A stretch of DNA of 16,465 bases from Betaproteobacteria bacterium (GTDB lineage: Bacteria > Pseudomonadota > Gammaproteobacteria > Burkholderiales > SG8-39), in assembly GCA_007280315.1 (NCBI GenBank), contig QYQC01000218.1:1-16465 (forward strand), given 5' to 3'. Shown here piece by piece: positions 6,956-14,060 of the stretch. The number at the start of each line of letters is the position of its first letter. The first letter of the stretch is position 1. A program made the position numbers and the translations under genes. Below the pieces are notes generated by a model. That model made no database searches. It was not told the DNA's origin and saw only the letters and a program-made list of their open reading frames with translations.

Positions 6956-8284
6956 TGTAAGGCGCGAGTCGCCGCGCAGCAGCAAGATGCGCAGCGGCCG
7001 GTCTGCCTGGCGCAGCGCGGCAATCAGCTCCGCCGCCGAGCGCGCCCGGCTGCGGTTGACGCCATAGAGTACGTCCCCCGCGCGCAAACCGGTTTTCGCG
7101 CCGGGCGTGTTGGGTTCGATGCGGGTGACGATCGCGCCCTCGACCGTGCCGTAGACGGGCATGCCCGGTTCGATGTTGGATACGCGCACGCCGGCGAGCT
7201 GCGGCACCGCCTCGCCCGGAATCTCGGTCATGGTGAACAGTTCCGCGATGCGCAGGCGCAGTTTGAGCGGCCGCCCGTCGCGCTGCACCCGCAGCTCCGC
7301 TTCTTCGCCTACCGGTATCAGGCCCATGCGGTTGCGCATGTCGGCGGCGCCGCGCACCGCCTTGCCGTTGACGTCGAGCACGATGTCGCGCGATCTCAGC
7401 CCGGCTTTTTCAGCAGGCGAGCCCGGCTCGACCTTGACCACCACCGCGCCGTCGGCCGAGCCTGCCGCCAGCGTCTGCGCCAGTTCGTGCGTCATGTCCT
7501 GCGTCACCACGCCGACGCGGCCGCGGCGCACTTCGCCGAAGCGGATGATCTGTTCCATCACGCTGCGCACCATGCTCGAGGGAACGGCGAAGCCGATGCC
7601 GGCGCTGCTGCCCGAGGGCCCGAGGATGGCGGTGTTGATGCCGACCAGTTCGCCCGCGAGGTTAACCAGCGCGCCGCCCGAGTTGCCGGGGTTGATCGAG
7701 GCGTCGGTCTGGATGAAGTCCTCGTAGCCCTCGATGCCAAGGCCCGAACGGCCAAGCGCACTGACGATGCCGGAGGTGACTGTCTGGCCGATGCCGAACG
7801 GATTGCCGATGGCGACCACGAAATCACCCACGTTCAGGGCATCCGAATCACCGAACTTGAGTTCCGCCAGGTTCTGCGCGTCGATTTTGAGCACGGCGAC
7901 GTCGGTGCCCGGATCGGTTCCGACCAGCCGCGCCTTGAGCGCGCGCCGGTCCTTCAGCGTCACCACCACCTCCTGCGCATTGTTGATGACGTGATTATTG
8001 GTCAGCACGTAGCCGCGCGCGCGGTCGACGATCACGCCCGAGCCCGCGCTTTGCTCGCGCCGTGGCTGGTCCGGAATGTTGAAAAAGCGCCGGAACAGCG
8101 GATCGCGAAACAGCGGGTTGTCCTCCATCGGCGAGCGCGTGACCACCGAAATGTTGACCACCGCCGGCGTCACCTGCGCCAGCATCGGCGCGAGCGTGGG
8201 CATGCCTTTGCCGTCGAACGGCAGCGCGGCGTTTGCGAACGGCGGCAGAAAGAGCAGAACGGCGAGGACTAAGCGCAGGCGCAT
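6941..8284 (-). CDS. degQ: Periplasmic Deg-family serine endoprotease (DegQ/Do-like)
   Basis: This is a periplasmic quality-control protease and chaperone of the HtrA/Do family. The 447-residue precursor has a signal peptide (MRLRLVLAVLLFLPPFANA, cleavage near 19/20) and a trypsin-like domain with the full triad: His98 in TNNHV, Asp128 in GTDVAVLK, Ser202 in NPGNSGGAL. Two PDZ domains follow, at about 255-345 and 365-447. With two PDZ domains and a cleavable signal it fits DegP/DegQ rather than DegS; the lack of a long Q-linker favours DegQ or a MucD-like member. The start has GGAG about 10 bases upstream. A TATACT box on the minus strand about 40 bases upstream may be its promoter. It is first of three close minus-strand genes. 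Confidence 0.93.
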   Translation of the reverse strand: MRLRLVLAVLLFLPPFANAALPFDGKGMPTLAPMLAQVTPAVVNISVVTRSPMEDNPLFRDPLFRRFFNIPDQPRREQSAGSGVIVDRARGYVLTNNHVINNAQEVVVTLKDRRALKARLVGTDPGTDVAVLKIDAQNLAELKFGDSDALNVGDFVVAIGNPFGIGQTVTSGIVSALGRSGLGIEGYEDFIQTDASINPGNSGGALVNLAGELVGINTAILGPSGSSAGIGFAVPSSMVRSVMEQIIRFGEVRRGRVGVVTQDMTHELAQTLAAGSADGAVVVKVEPGSPAEKAGLRSRDIVLDVNGKAVRGAADMRNRMGLIPVGEEAELRVQRDGRPLKLRLRIAELFTMTEIPGEAVPQLAGVRVSNIEPGMPVYGTVEGAIVTRIEPNTPGAKTGLRAGDVLYGVNRSRARSAAELIAALRQADRPLRILLLRGDSRLTLTIR

Positions 8285-8323
8285 CTATTCAAACTCCGGG
8301 AAACGGCGGGGCAGCTTTTTCAT

Positions 8324-8329
8324 AGTATA
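8324..8329 (-). promoter_or_regulatory. Candidate -10 box for the Deg protease operon
   Basis: The minus strand reads TATACT here (5 of 6 to TATAAT), about 40 bases before the ATG at 8284, a sensible distance for a leader. No good -35 element is seen at 16-18 bases upstream, so the call rests on position and the hexamer alone. Confidence 0.3.
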
Positions 8330-8414
8330 AGCGGTGCGTGCCGGGCCGTGCAGCCGAGGCGGAAGCTGGAGTATATTGCAATGGTCACAGTCAACTCTTT
8401 CGAGGAAAAACACG

Positions 8415-8912
8415 ATGTCCAGCCTGCTGCATAGCGCACGTGCGCTTCCTTTGCTGTCGTTGCTGGTTTTATCCAGCGGACTTGCGTTCGGCCAGGTACC
8501 GCCGGGCAGATCGCTAGGACAGAATCTGTATCTGCCGATCTACTCGCACATCTGGCACGGCGAACTCGACAAGAAAGGCCAGCCGATGAAGACGCTGGTT
8601 TCGGTTTCGGTGAGCATCCGCAATACCGATCCGGTGAAGTCGATCCGGATTCTTTCCGCGCAGTATTACGACAGCGATGGCAGGAAGGTAAAGGAGTATG
8701 TGACGTCGCCAAAGACCATCGGGCCGATGGCTACCTATGAGTTGTTCGTCCCCAGAAGCGACGACAGCGGCGGATCCGGCGCGAATTTCGTGATCACGTG
8801 GAAATCCGATACGCCCACCATTCCGCCGATTGTGGAAGGATTCCACGCCAACCTTCCCGTGGGCAGGTCAATCGCATTTACAACTTCGGCACGACCGCTT
8901 CCCGGCGAGTGA
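8415..8912 (+). CDS. Exported DUF3124 family protein
   Basis: The product is 165 residues with a clear signal peptide (MSSLLHSARALPLLSLLVLSSGLAFG, cleavage near residue 26). The mature part has HIWHGELDKKGQPMKTLVSVSVSIRN (in pieces: IYSHIWHG, LVSVSVSIRNTD, AQYYDSDGRKVKEY), the pattern of DUF3124. This is a small beta-rich periplasmic family of unknown function. The frame is open upstream to 8334, but the ATG at 8415 is preferred. It has GAGGAAA at 8402-8408, and it begins the signal peptide, whereas the upstream residues look non-coding. A TATATT at 8372-8377 could be its -10. It converges with the small exported protein downstream. Confidence 0.85.
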   Translation: MSSLLHSARALPLLSLLVLSSGLAFGQVPPGRSLGQNLYLPIYSHIWHGELDKKGQPMKTLVSVSVSIRNTDPVKSIRILSAQYYDSDGRKVKEYVTSPKTIGPMATYELFVPRSDDSGGSGANFVITWKSDTPTIPPIVEGFHANLPVGRSIAFTTSARPLPGE

Positions 8913-8996
8913 GACTGGCGCGGGACTGGCGCAGGGGGCGAGGCAACGCCTTGATGCATCGCCTCGGCCTCCTGGTCGGTCAGCTGTCGTCAAACA

Positions 8997-9332
8997 TCAA
9001 CTGCATTTGTTCACTTTTTGCGCTCGAGTCACGTACTTGATGTCGGTGCGTATTTCAGCCAGCTGGTTGTGCGCGTCGCCGTGGTCGGTGCTTCCCCAGA
9101 ACGGCCATCCGATCAGCAGCGTAGTGACCACCGCTTGTGTGTTGGCCTTGCTCTCCTTCTTCTGAATGCTATCGTTGATCGCTTTTTCCGCCTTCTGCAT
9201 AACTTCCAGCTCTTTGCCCAATTCCGAGCAAGATTGACTCTTGAAGTATTCAAAATCCACGGCGAATGCTGGTGCGGCTGCGAATGTGGCTAGCGCAACG
9301 CCGGCCATCGCCACGGTTAGGTAATGTTTCAT
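8997..9332 (-). CDS. Small exported protein of unknown function, two cysteines flanking a helical hairpin
   Basis: I do not recognise a named family. The 111-residue precursor has a signal peptide (MKHYLTVAMAGVALATFAAAPAFA, cleavage near 24/25). The mature part of about 87 residues begins VDFEYFKSQSCSEL. It has a charged helical stretch (LEVMQKAEKAINDSIQKKES), a hydrophobic turn (VVTTLLIGWPFWG), a second polar helix and a terminal VNKCS. The layout Cys-helix-hydrophobic WP segment-helix-Cys suggests a hairpin closed by a disulfide, or a short membrane-inserted segment; this is inference. The frame is open to 9386, but the ATG at 9332 has an excellent AGGAAGG 4 bases upstream and starts the signal peptide. 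Confidence 0.8.
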   Translation of the reverse strand: MKHYLTVAMAGVALATFAAAPAFAVDFEYFKSQSCSELGKELEVMQKAEKAINDSIQKKESKANTQAVVTTLLIGWPFWGSTDHGDAHNQLAEIRTDIKYVTRAQKVNKCS

Positions 9333-9560
9333 TAGACCTTCCTGTTTGGTTGAAAAAAGGGTTGCTGGCCGTAACCGTTCCAGCAAACAAAGCGTAGGTG
9401 CGCGGAAACGTTTTGGTAATTAGGGTTAGTGCTTAGGGTTAACACCTAGAAACGGTCGATGTTCATTGCATGCAACGCCACGGGACCGGTCGGCACGCTT
9501 TACACCGCGTTAGATTTGAGTCCTGCCGAAAAAGGAATTGGGCATGATGCCATTGCCGAT
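9333..9560. other. 228-base intergenic region upstream of the small exported protein
   Basis: This stretch separates the S9 peptidase stop from the small exported protein and is less GC-rich than the genes around it. It contains a perfect direct repeat TTAGGGTTA at 9420-9428 and 9433-9441 (13 bases apart), which could be a regulator site. Just after the S9 stop, the minus strand has a short imperfect hairpin (GGCA, 3-base loop, TGCC) and then a run of five T at about 9531-9535, a weak candidate terminator. I see no gene; the open frame from 9459 on the plus strand is mostly antisense to the peptidase. Confidence 0.45.
9420..9441 (+). repeat. Direct repeat TTAGGGTTA x2
   Basis: Two perfect 9-base copies lie at 9420-9428 and 9433-9441, separated by GTGC, with 13-base periodicity. 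They are about 90-110 bases upstream of the small exported protein start at 9332, a possible position for an operator. The function is not known. Confidence 0.6.
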
Positions 9561-11588
9561 TCACGGAACGATCTTAAGATTCCGATCCAGAAACCGCTCT
9601 ACGCGCCCCCAGAAATCAACCTTGTTGGCTGGCAGCATCCAGCCGTGACCTTCGTCGGCGTAGACCACCCATTCAAGGTTCGAATTGCGTGGAGACAGTG
9701 CGTCACGCAAGCGGGTGCCGTGCTCGAGTGGAACGCGCCGGTCTTCGCCGCCATACGCCATCAACAGGGGCTGGCTCAGTCGGTGCGCCAGCTTCAACGG
9801 TGACGTATCTGCCAGCTGCTTGGCGTCTTTCTCGCGATCGCCTACCAGCTTCGGCATGCCATATTGCTTCCACATTTCGCTCATGTCGCTCCAGTTGATC
9901 GAGTACATGAGGTCGATATCGGTGACGCCGACCCAGTTGATGCCGCAGCGATAAAGATCAGGGTAGCGAATCAGCCCCATCAGCGTGGCGTATCCGCCGT
10001 AGCTCGCGCCGGCGATGCACACACGTTTGGGATCGGCGTAGCCCTGCTTGATGGCCCAAAGCGTCGCATCGGCAATGTCGTCTTGCATCGCCAGGCCCCA
10101 CTGCTTCCATCCGGCCCGAAAAAGCTTGAATCCGAAGCCGGTGCTGCCGCGGTATTCCGGTTCCACCACTACGTAGCCGCGCGAGGCGAGAAACTGGGAT
10201 TCGGCGTACCACCTCCACTCCCCGCCACGTACAAAGGGCCCGCCATGGACCATGACCACCATCGGTGCTGGTCCGACCCGTCCGACCGGGCGGGTGACAT
10301 GCACCGGAATGCCCAGCCCGTCGCGCGCGGAAAAACGCAGCATCTCGCGCGTCGCCATCGTTTGCGCCTTTATCCAGGGTCGCGATCGGGATAGAACGAC
10401 GAGTGTTCCCGCTTTCGAATCGTAAAGGTAGAAAGTCGAAGGCTGTTGATCCGATGATGCCGTGACCAGGACGGTTGCCGGATTCTGGCATTCGCCGCAA
10501 TCGATGACATTGTTGGTGTCCGGCAACAGTCGGTCCACCTTGTCCTGAATACGCTTGAGGACAGGGTCAAACCAGTAGGTGCCCCGCGCATCGCTCAAAT
10601 AGTGCACGCCCATAAGATCGCCCGTGGGAGTGAACACGAGATTTCCTTGAAAGTCGTAACCTTTAAGCGCGACCAGCGCCTGGGCTTCAACGCCGCTCTT
10701 CGACAGGTCCAGCCGCATCAGCGAGCTGGTGTCGGCGTCCCTGCCAATCCGTGCGCTGAAATACAACATGTCGTTGGCACCCACGACGATGGGGTTCGGA
10801 ACACCATAGTCATCAGCAAAGATGTCATATTCCCGAACTACGATCCAGGGCGCATCGGCGCTGGTCCTCCAGTACAGACGCGACTTGCCATCGCGAACGC
10901 TCTCTGCGGCGCGCGGCACGCCCTGGAGATCAAGGGCCCAATGCGTTACGTAGGTAGGACCGCCTTGCGTCAGCACCTGCGTGCGACCGGAAACGGTGTC
11001 CAGGCGCAACAGTGTTACGTCGGCAAGTTCTCTGCGTACGTCGAGTTCTGCCCGCTCGACGATGACGTTGTTGGAGCCGTCCCGCATTACCGAGCGAAAC
11101 CGGTGGTACACCGAAAGTTCCCGGTCGACGATTGATGCTGCCTCTGTGACCAGTGACTGGCGCCGCTTGATCAAGCGTCGTTCGGGATGCTTGCCCTCGC
11201 GATCCACCGCGAACAGGCCTTCGCCAAGCTGATCGCCGTAGGGCGATTGCATGTCAGTGACGGTGAAGACCAGGCGATCATCGTTCACCCAGCGCACGGA
11301 CTTGATATCCGCGTCGTTGAATTCGGCGATCACGATGGATTTTGCCAGTTCCTTGAGGTTCAGTATTACCAGCCGTTGCCGGCCGTGCGGCCCGCCCGTC
11401 ATCGTCGCCGCGACATATTGACCGGAAGGCGACATCACCGGGCCCGAAAGCACCGGCGGGCGGAAGAAGTCGGCCAATGGAACGGATTCTGCGGCGCGCG
11501 CCACGTTCCCCAGCAGCGTGGACTGCGCCATCAGTCCAATCAGGAAGATTGCGCTTGCCTTCGTTTGCCAATGGCGTCTTTTCAGCAC
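9561..11588 (-). CDS. Exported S9-family serine peptidase (prolyl oligopeptidase/acylaminoacyl-peptidase type)
   Basis: The protein cleaves or hydrolyses peptides through an alpha/beta-hydrolase domain behind an N-terminal beta-propeller. From the GTG start at 11588 it is 675 residues: a signal peptide (LKRRHWQTKASAIFLIGLMA, ending near ARAAES), and a propeller with PVMSPSGQYVAATM. The catalytic part has VHGGPFVRGG, Ser529 in GASYGGY, Asp616 in GGEDRRVP and His648 in DEGHGW. The frame is open to an ATG at 11678, but that would overlap mocA by 46 bases and put 30 polar residues before the signal peptide. GAAGGA at 11598-11603 sits 9 bases before the GTG. A CGEC pair in the propeller may be a disulfide. 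It lies 44 bases after mocA, same strand. Confidence 0.92.
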   Translation of the reverse strand: MLKRRHWQTKASAIFLIGLMAQSTLLGNVARAAESVPLADFFRPPVLSGPVMSPSGQYVAATMTGGPHGRQRLVILNLKELAKSIVIAEFNDADIKSVRWVNDDRLVFTVTDMQSPYGDQLGEGLFAVDREGKHPERRLIKRRQSLVTEAASIVDRELSVYHRFRSVMRDGSNNVIVERAELDVRRELADVTLLRLDTVSGRTQVLTQGGPTYVTHWALDLQGVPRAAESVRDGKSRLYWRTSADAPWIVVREYDIFADDYGVPNPIVVGANDMLYFSARIGRDADTSSLMRLDLSKSGVEAQALVALKGYDFQGNLVFTPTGDLMGVHYLSDARGTYWFDPVLKRIQDKVDRLLPDTNNVIDCGECQNPATVLVTASSDQQPSTFYLYDSKAGTLVVLSRSRPWIKAQTMATREMLRFSARDGLGIPVHVTRPVGRVGPAPMVVMVHGGPFVRGGEWRWYAESQFLASRGYVVVEPEYRGSTGFGFKLFRAGWKQWGLAMQDDIADATLWAIKQGYADPKRVCIAGASYGGYATLMGLIRYPDLYRCGINWVGVTDIDLMYSINWSDMSEMWKQYGMPKLVGDREKDAKQLADTSPLKLAHRLSQPLLMAYGGEDRRVPLEHGTRLRDALSPRNSNLEWVVYADEGHGWMLPANKVDFWGRVERFLDRNLKIVP

Positions 11589-11632
11589 GACATCGAGTCC
11601 TTCGGGTTCGCTGGAGTAATACGCGTGGCGAA

Positions 11633-12211
11633 TTATCGAACCGGACGCAAATCGTCCGGCGTATCGATGTCCTGACAAACGCCGGGATCGTCCACATCGA
11701 TCAGTTCAATCAGGCCGGCGTGTTCCTTCAACACCGAACGCGCACCCTCGTCGCCGCGCAACCCCTGGAGCTGTGAGCGAAAGCGCGCCGAAATGCCCAC
11801 CGGGTGACCGCGCTGTCCCTTATACGCAGGCGCGACCATGGCTGCGCCCGCGGCCAGGTCTGCGGCGATTTTGGCTATGGTCTCCGGTCGGATATAGGGC
11901 ATGTCGGCCAGGGCGATAACCCAGCCGGTGACAGCACCTGACGCAGCAACCGCCGTCGCCAGGCTCGCGCCCATGCCTTCGTCGGCGTCGACGCATTGAA
12001 TCACCGTCGCACCGCCCTCGCTCAGGCGGTGTTCCAGAATGGGCACGCCGGGGCGCACCACTGCGATGACATGCGGAAGTGCGGCACGCAAATTGGCGAG
12101 CGCGGCCAGTGCGACCGGTGTCCCGCCGGGAAGTGGATGCAGCAGTTTGTCGGAGCCGAAGCGTTTCGATGCGCCGGCGGCAAGCAAAATGCCGCAGATG
12201 TCGGCTGCCAT
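11633..12211 (-). CDS. mocA: Molybdenum cofactor cytidylyltransferase-like protein (MocA family)
   Basis: This NTP-transferase adds CMP to molybdopterin-Mo, giving the MCD cofactor used by xanthine-oxidase-family hydroxylases. The 192-residue protein has the nucleotide-binding loop LAAGASKRFGSDKLL at residues 10-24, ALADMPYI with the metal-binding aspartate Asp103, and GHPVGIS at 136-141. The C-terminal DIDTPDDL is frequent in MocA. MobA, which makes the GMP form, differs in the loop and is less likely. The neighbourhood of xdhC and the divergent molybdenum hydroxylase supports MocA. It starts 38 bases after xdhC, with a weak Shine-Dalgarno, and is probably in the same transcript. Confidence 0.9.
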   Translation of the reverse strand: MAADICGILLAAGASKRFGSDKLLHPLPGGTPVALAALANLRAALPHVIAVVRPGVPILEHRLSEGGATVIQCVDADEGMGASLATAVAASGAVTGWVIALADMPYIRPETIAKIAADLAAGAAMVAPAYKGQRGHPVGISARFRSQLQGLRGDEGARSVLKEHAGLIELIDVDDPGVCQDIDTPDDLRPVR

Positions 12212-12249
12212 GGCCTACGCGGCCGTGCGGTCTTGGAGGAAGTCCTCGC

Positions 12250-13263
12250 TCAATCGGCTTTGAGCGGAACACCGCACCCGGCTTCGATCCCGACCCTGGG
12301 TGGCTCTACCGTCTGCGGGATTTGCACACCGCGGCGCACGGCCGTCATTTCGGCCAGTATCGCCACTGCAATCTCGGGCGGAGTGCGGCTGCCGATCTTC
12401 AGGCCCACCGGGCCGCGCATGCGCGCGATTTCGCCTGAGGACAGGTCGAAATCGGCCAGGCGTTTGCGCCGCTTGTCGTTGTTTGCTTTCGAGCCCAGCG
12501 CGCCGACATAGAAAGCGGGCGACTTGAGCGCTTCCAGCAGCGCGATGTCGTCGAGCTTGGGATCGTGGGTGAGGGCGACCACCGCGCAGTGCGCATCCAG
12601 ATTCATCGACTGCACCACGTCGTCCGGATAGCCGCGGTCGATGCTCACGCCGGCGAGGTCCCAGGCGTCGGCATATTCCGCGCGCGGATCACACACGGTG
12701 ATGTGGTAGTCCAGGGCCTGCGCCATTTGTGTCAGATAGCGCGACACCTGCGCCGCGCCGATGAGCAGCAGGCGCCAGCGCGGACCATGCACCGTCTTCA
12801 GCAGCTTGCCGTCGAATTCGAGCGCGTCGGACCAGCGGCCGGGCTCGATGCGCGACTTGCCGCTCTCCAGATCGAGAAATCGCGCGACAAGTTCGTGGCG
12901 CTCGATCGCGACCAGCAGTTCGTCCAGGGCGGCGCCATCCTTGACTGGCTCCAGCACCAGTTGCAGCGTGCCGCCGCAGGGCAGGCGAAAGCGATCGGCT
13001 TGTTCCTTGGTCACGCCGTAGGTGACGACTTCGGGTTTGTCGCCGGCGAGCTTGTGGTTATGCACGCGCTCGATCAAGTCATCTTCGACACAGCCGCCCG
13101 AAACCGAACCCGACACCTGGCCATCATCGCGAACGGCGAGCATCGCCCCAAGCGGGCGCGGCGCCGATCCCCAGGTCTTGACCACGGTAGCCAGAACCAC
13201 AGCGTGGCCCGCTTTAAACCAGGATGTTGCACTGCGAAGTACTTCAAGATCAACGCTGTCCAT
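12250..13263 (-). CDS. xdhC: XdhC/CoxI family molybdenum hydroxylase maturation protein
   Basis: XdhC-type proteins bind the molybdenum cofactor, help its sulfuration and insert it into xanthine-dehydrogenase-family enzymes. The 337-residue protein has the N-terminal domain signature SVSGGCVEDDL (Cys58) and RFRLPCGGTLQLVLEP (Cys96). A C-terminal Rossmann domain starts at about 163 (RWRLLLIGAAQVSRYL, then VCDPRAEY). The family usually reads GAGxx here; alanine replaces the middle glycine at 171. ALTHDPKLDD and YVGALGSKANN are normal. The ATG at 13263 has AGAGGTG 4-5 bases upstream. It is transcribed away from the hydroxylase genes it probably serves. CoxI of CO dehydrogenase clusters is in the same family. 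Confidence 0.93.
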   Translation of the reverse strand: MDSVDLEVLRSATSWFKAGHAVVLATVVKTWGSAPRPLGAMLAVRDDGQVSGSVSGGCVEDDLIERVHNHKLAGDKPEVVTYGVTKEQADRFRLPCGGTLQLVLEPVKDGAALDELLVAIERHELVARFLDLESGKSRIEPGRWSDALEFDGKLLKTVHGPRWRLLLIGAAQVSRYLTQMAQALDYHITVCDPRAEYADAWDLAGVSIDRGYPDDVVQSMNLDAHCAVVALTHDPKLDDIALLEALKSPAFYVGALGSKANNDKRRKRLADFDLSSGEIARMRGPVGLKIGSRTPPEIAVAILAEMTAVRRGVQIPQTVEPPRVGIEAGCGVPLKAD

Positions 13264-13390
13264 TGCACACCTCTGCTGATTTGGGCGGATTGCCCAGCTC
13301 GCTTCAACGCCGCGACTGGAAGATTGTCATGTATAAGACGCCGATCAAGGTTATTCCTCGTTCCGACGCCGGTCAAGCAGGCCCGCGCGT

Positions 13391-13409
13391 GATTGAAGCG
13401 CGATTGAAG
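13391..13409 (+). repeat. Direct repeat GATTGAAG x2, 11-base period
   Basis: Two perfect 8-base copies are separated by CGC, so equivalent bases lie one helical turn apart, as in sites bound by tandem regulator subunits. An inverted relative (CGCTTCAA) lies 93 bases to the left, towards xdhC. The repeats end at the edge of the candidate -35 element. A role as an activator or repressor site is inference. Confidence 0.5.
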
Positions 13410-13438
13410 TTGCTTCCTTGCATCGCATGGTCTAGCAT
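13410..13438 (+). promoter_or_regulatory. Candidate sigma70 promoter of the molybdenum hydroxylase operon
   Basis: TTGCTT at 13410-13415, a 17-base spacer and TAGCAT at 13433-13438 match the sigma70 consensus at 4 of 6 in each box with ideal spacing. It lies about 150 bases before the ATG at 13589, which would leave a long leader. The match is modest and was found by eye, so this is a candidate only. Confidence 0.33.
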
Positions 13439-13588
13439 TTCCTCCCTGCATCGGATCAGGCCGGCATCAAAGTCGGCACGTACAGGTTTCCGATCCAGGC
13501 GCGTGCAGCGAGGAGGAAGCTGGCGCCGCCGTGGGCCGCAGGAGTAATGGCAACAAACAACAATACCATTCACCCAAAGGAGAGCTTG

Positions 13589-14050
<462 letters not shown>

Positions 14051-14060
14051 GGGGGCGATC

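Larger units (their letters stand above)
13264..13588. other. 325-base divergent control region between xdhC and the hydroxylase operon
   Basis: No credible gene is present. A 72-codon frame from 13330 on the plus strand has a fair ribosome site, but its composition (many Arg, Ser, no domain) looks like noise. The region has the motif TTGAAG three times: GATTGAAG at 13391-13398 and 13402-13409 (11-base period), and CGCTTCAA, the inverted form, at 13300-13307. A plausible sigma70 promoter lies at 13410-13438. I see no riboswitch that I can name and no sigma54 site. Divergent promoters for both operons are expected here. Confidence 0.55.

Noticed and set aside
6929..8272. 447-codon plus-strand frame
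   Set aside because: Mirror of the Deg protease gene; composition rich in His, Arg and Ala, without motifs.
8913..8996. Bidirectional terminator between the two convergent small genes
   Set aside because: A 6-bp CGAGGC/GCCTCG stem with a 16-base loop and a GACTGGCGC direct repeat (8913-8921, 8924-8932) are present, but no T-run follows on either strand.
13330..13547. 72-codon plus-strand frame in the divergent region with a GGAAGA upstream
   Set aside because: Composition looks random (Arg/Ser-rich end), no domain or signal, and it lies where promoters are expected.
13480..13550. Possible cobalamin or molybdenum-cofactor riboswitch before the small subunit
   Set aside because: The stretch has a GGAAGCTGGCGCC piece that recalls part of a B12 element, but the conserved GCCACTG box and the rest of the core are missing, and I cannot fold a Moco-type core.
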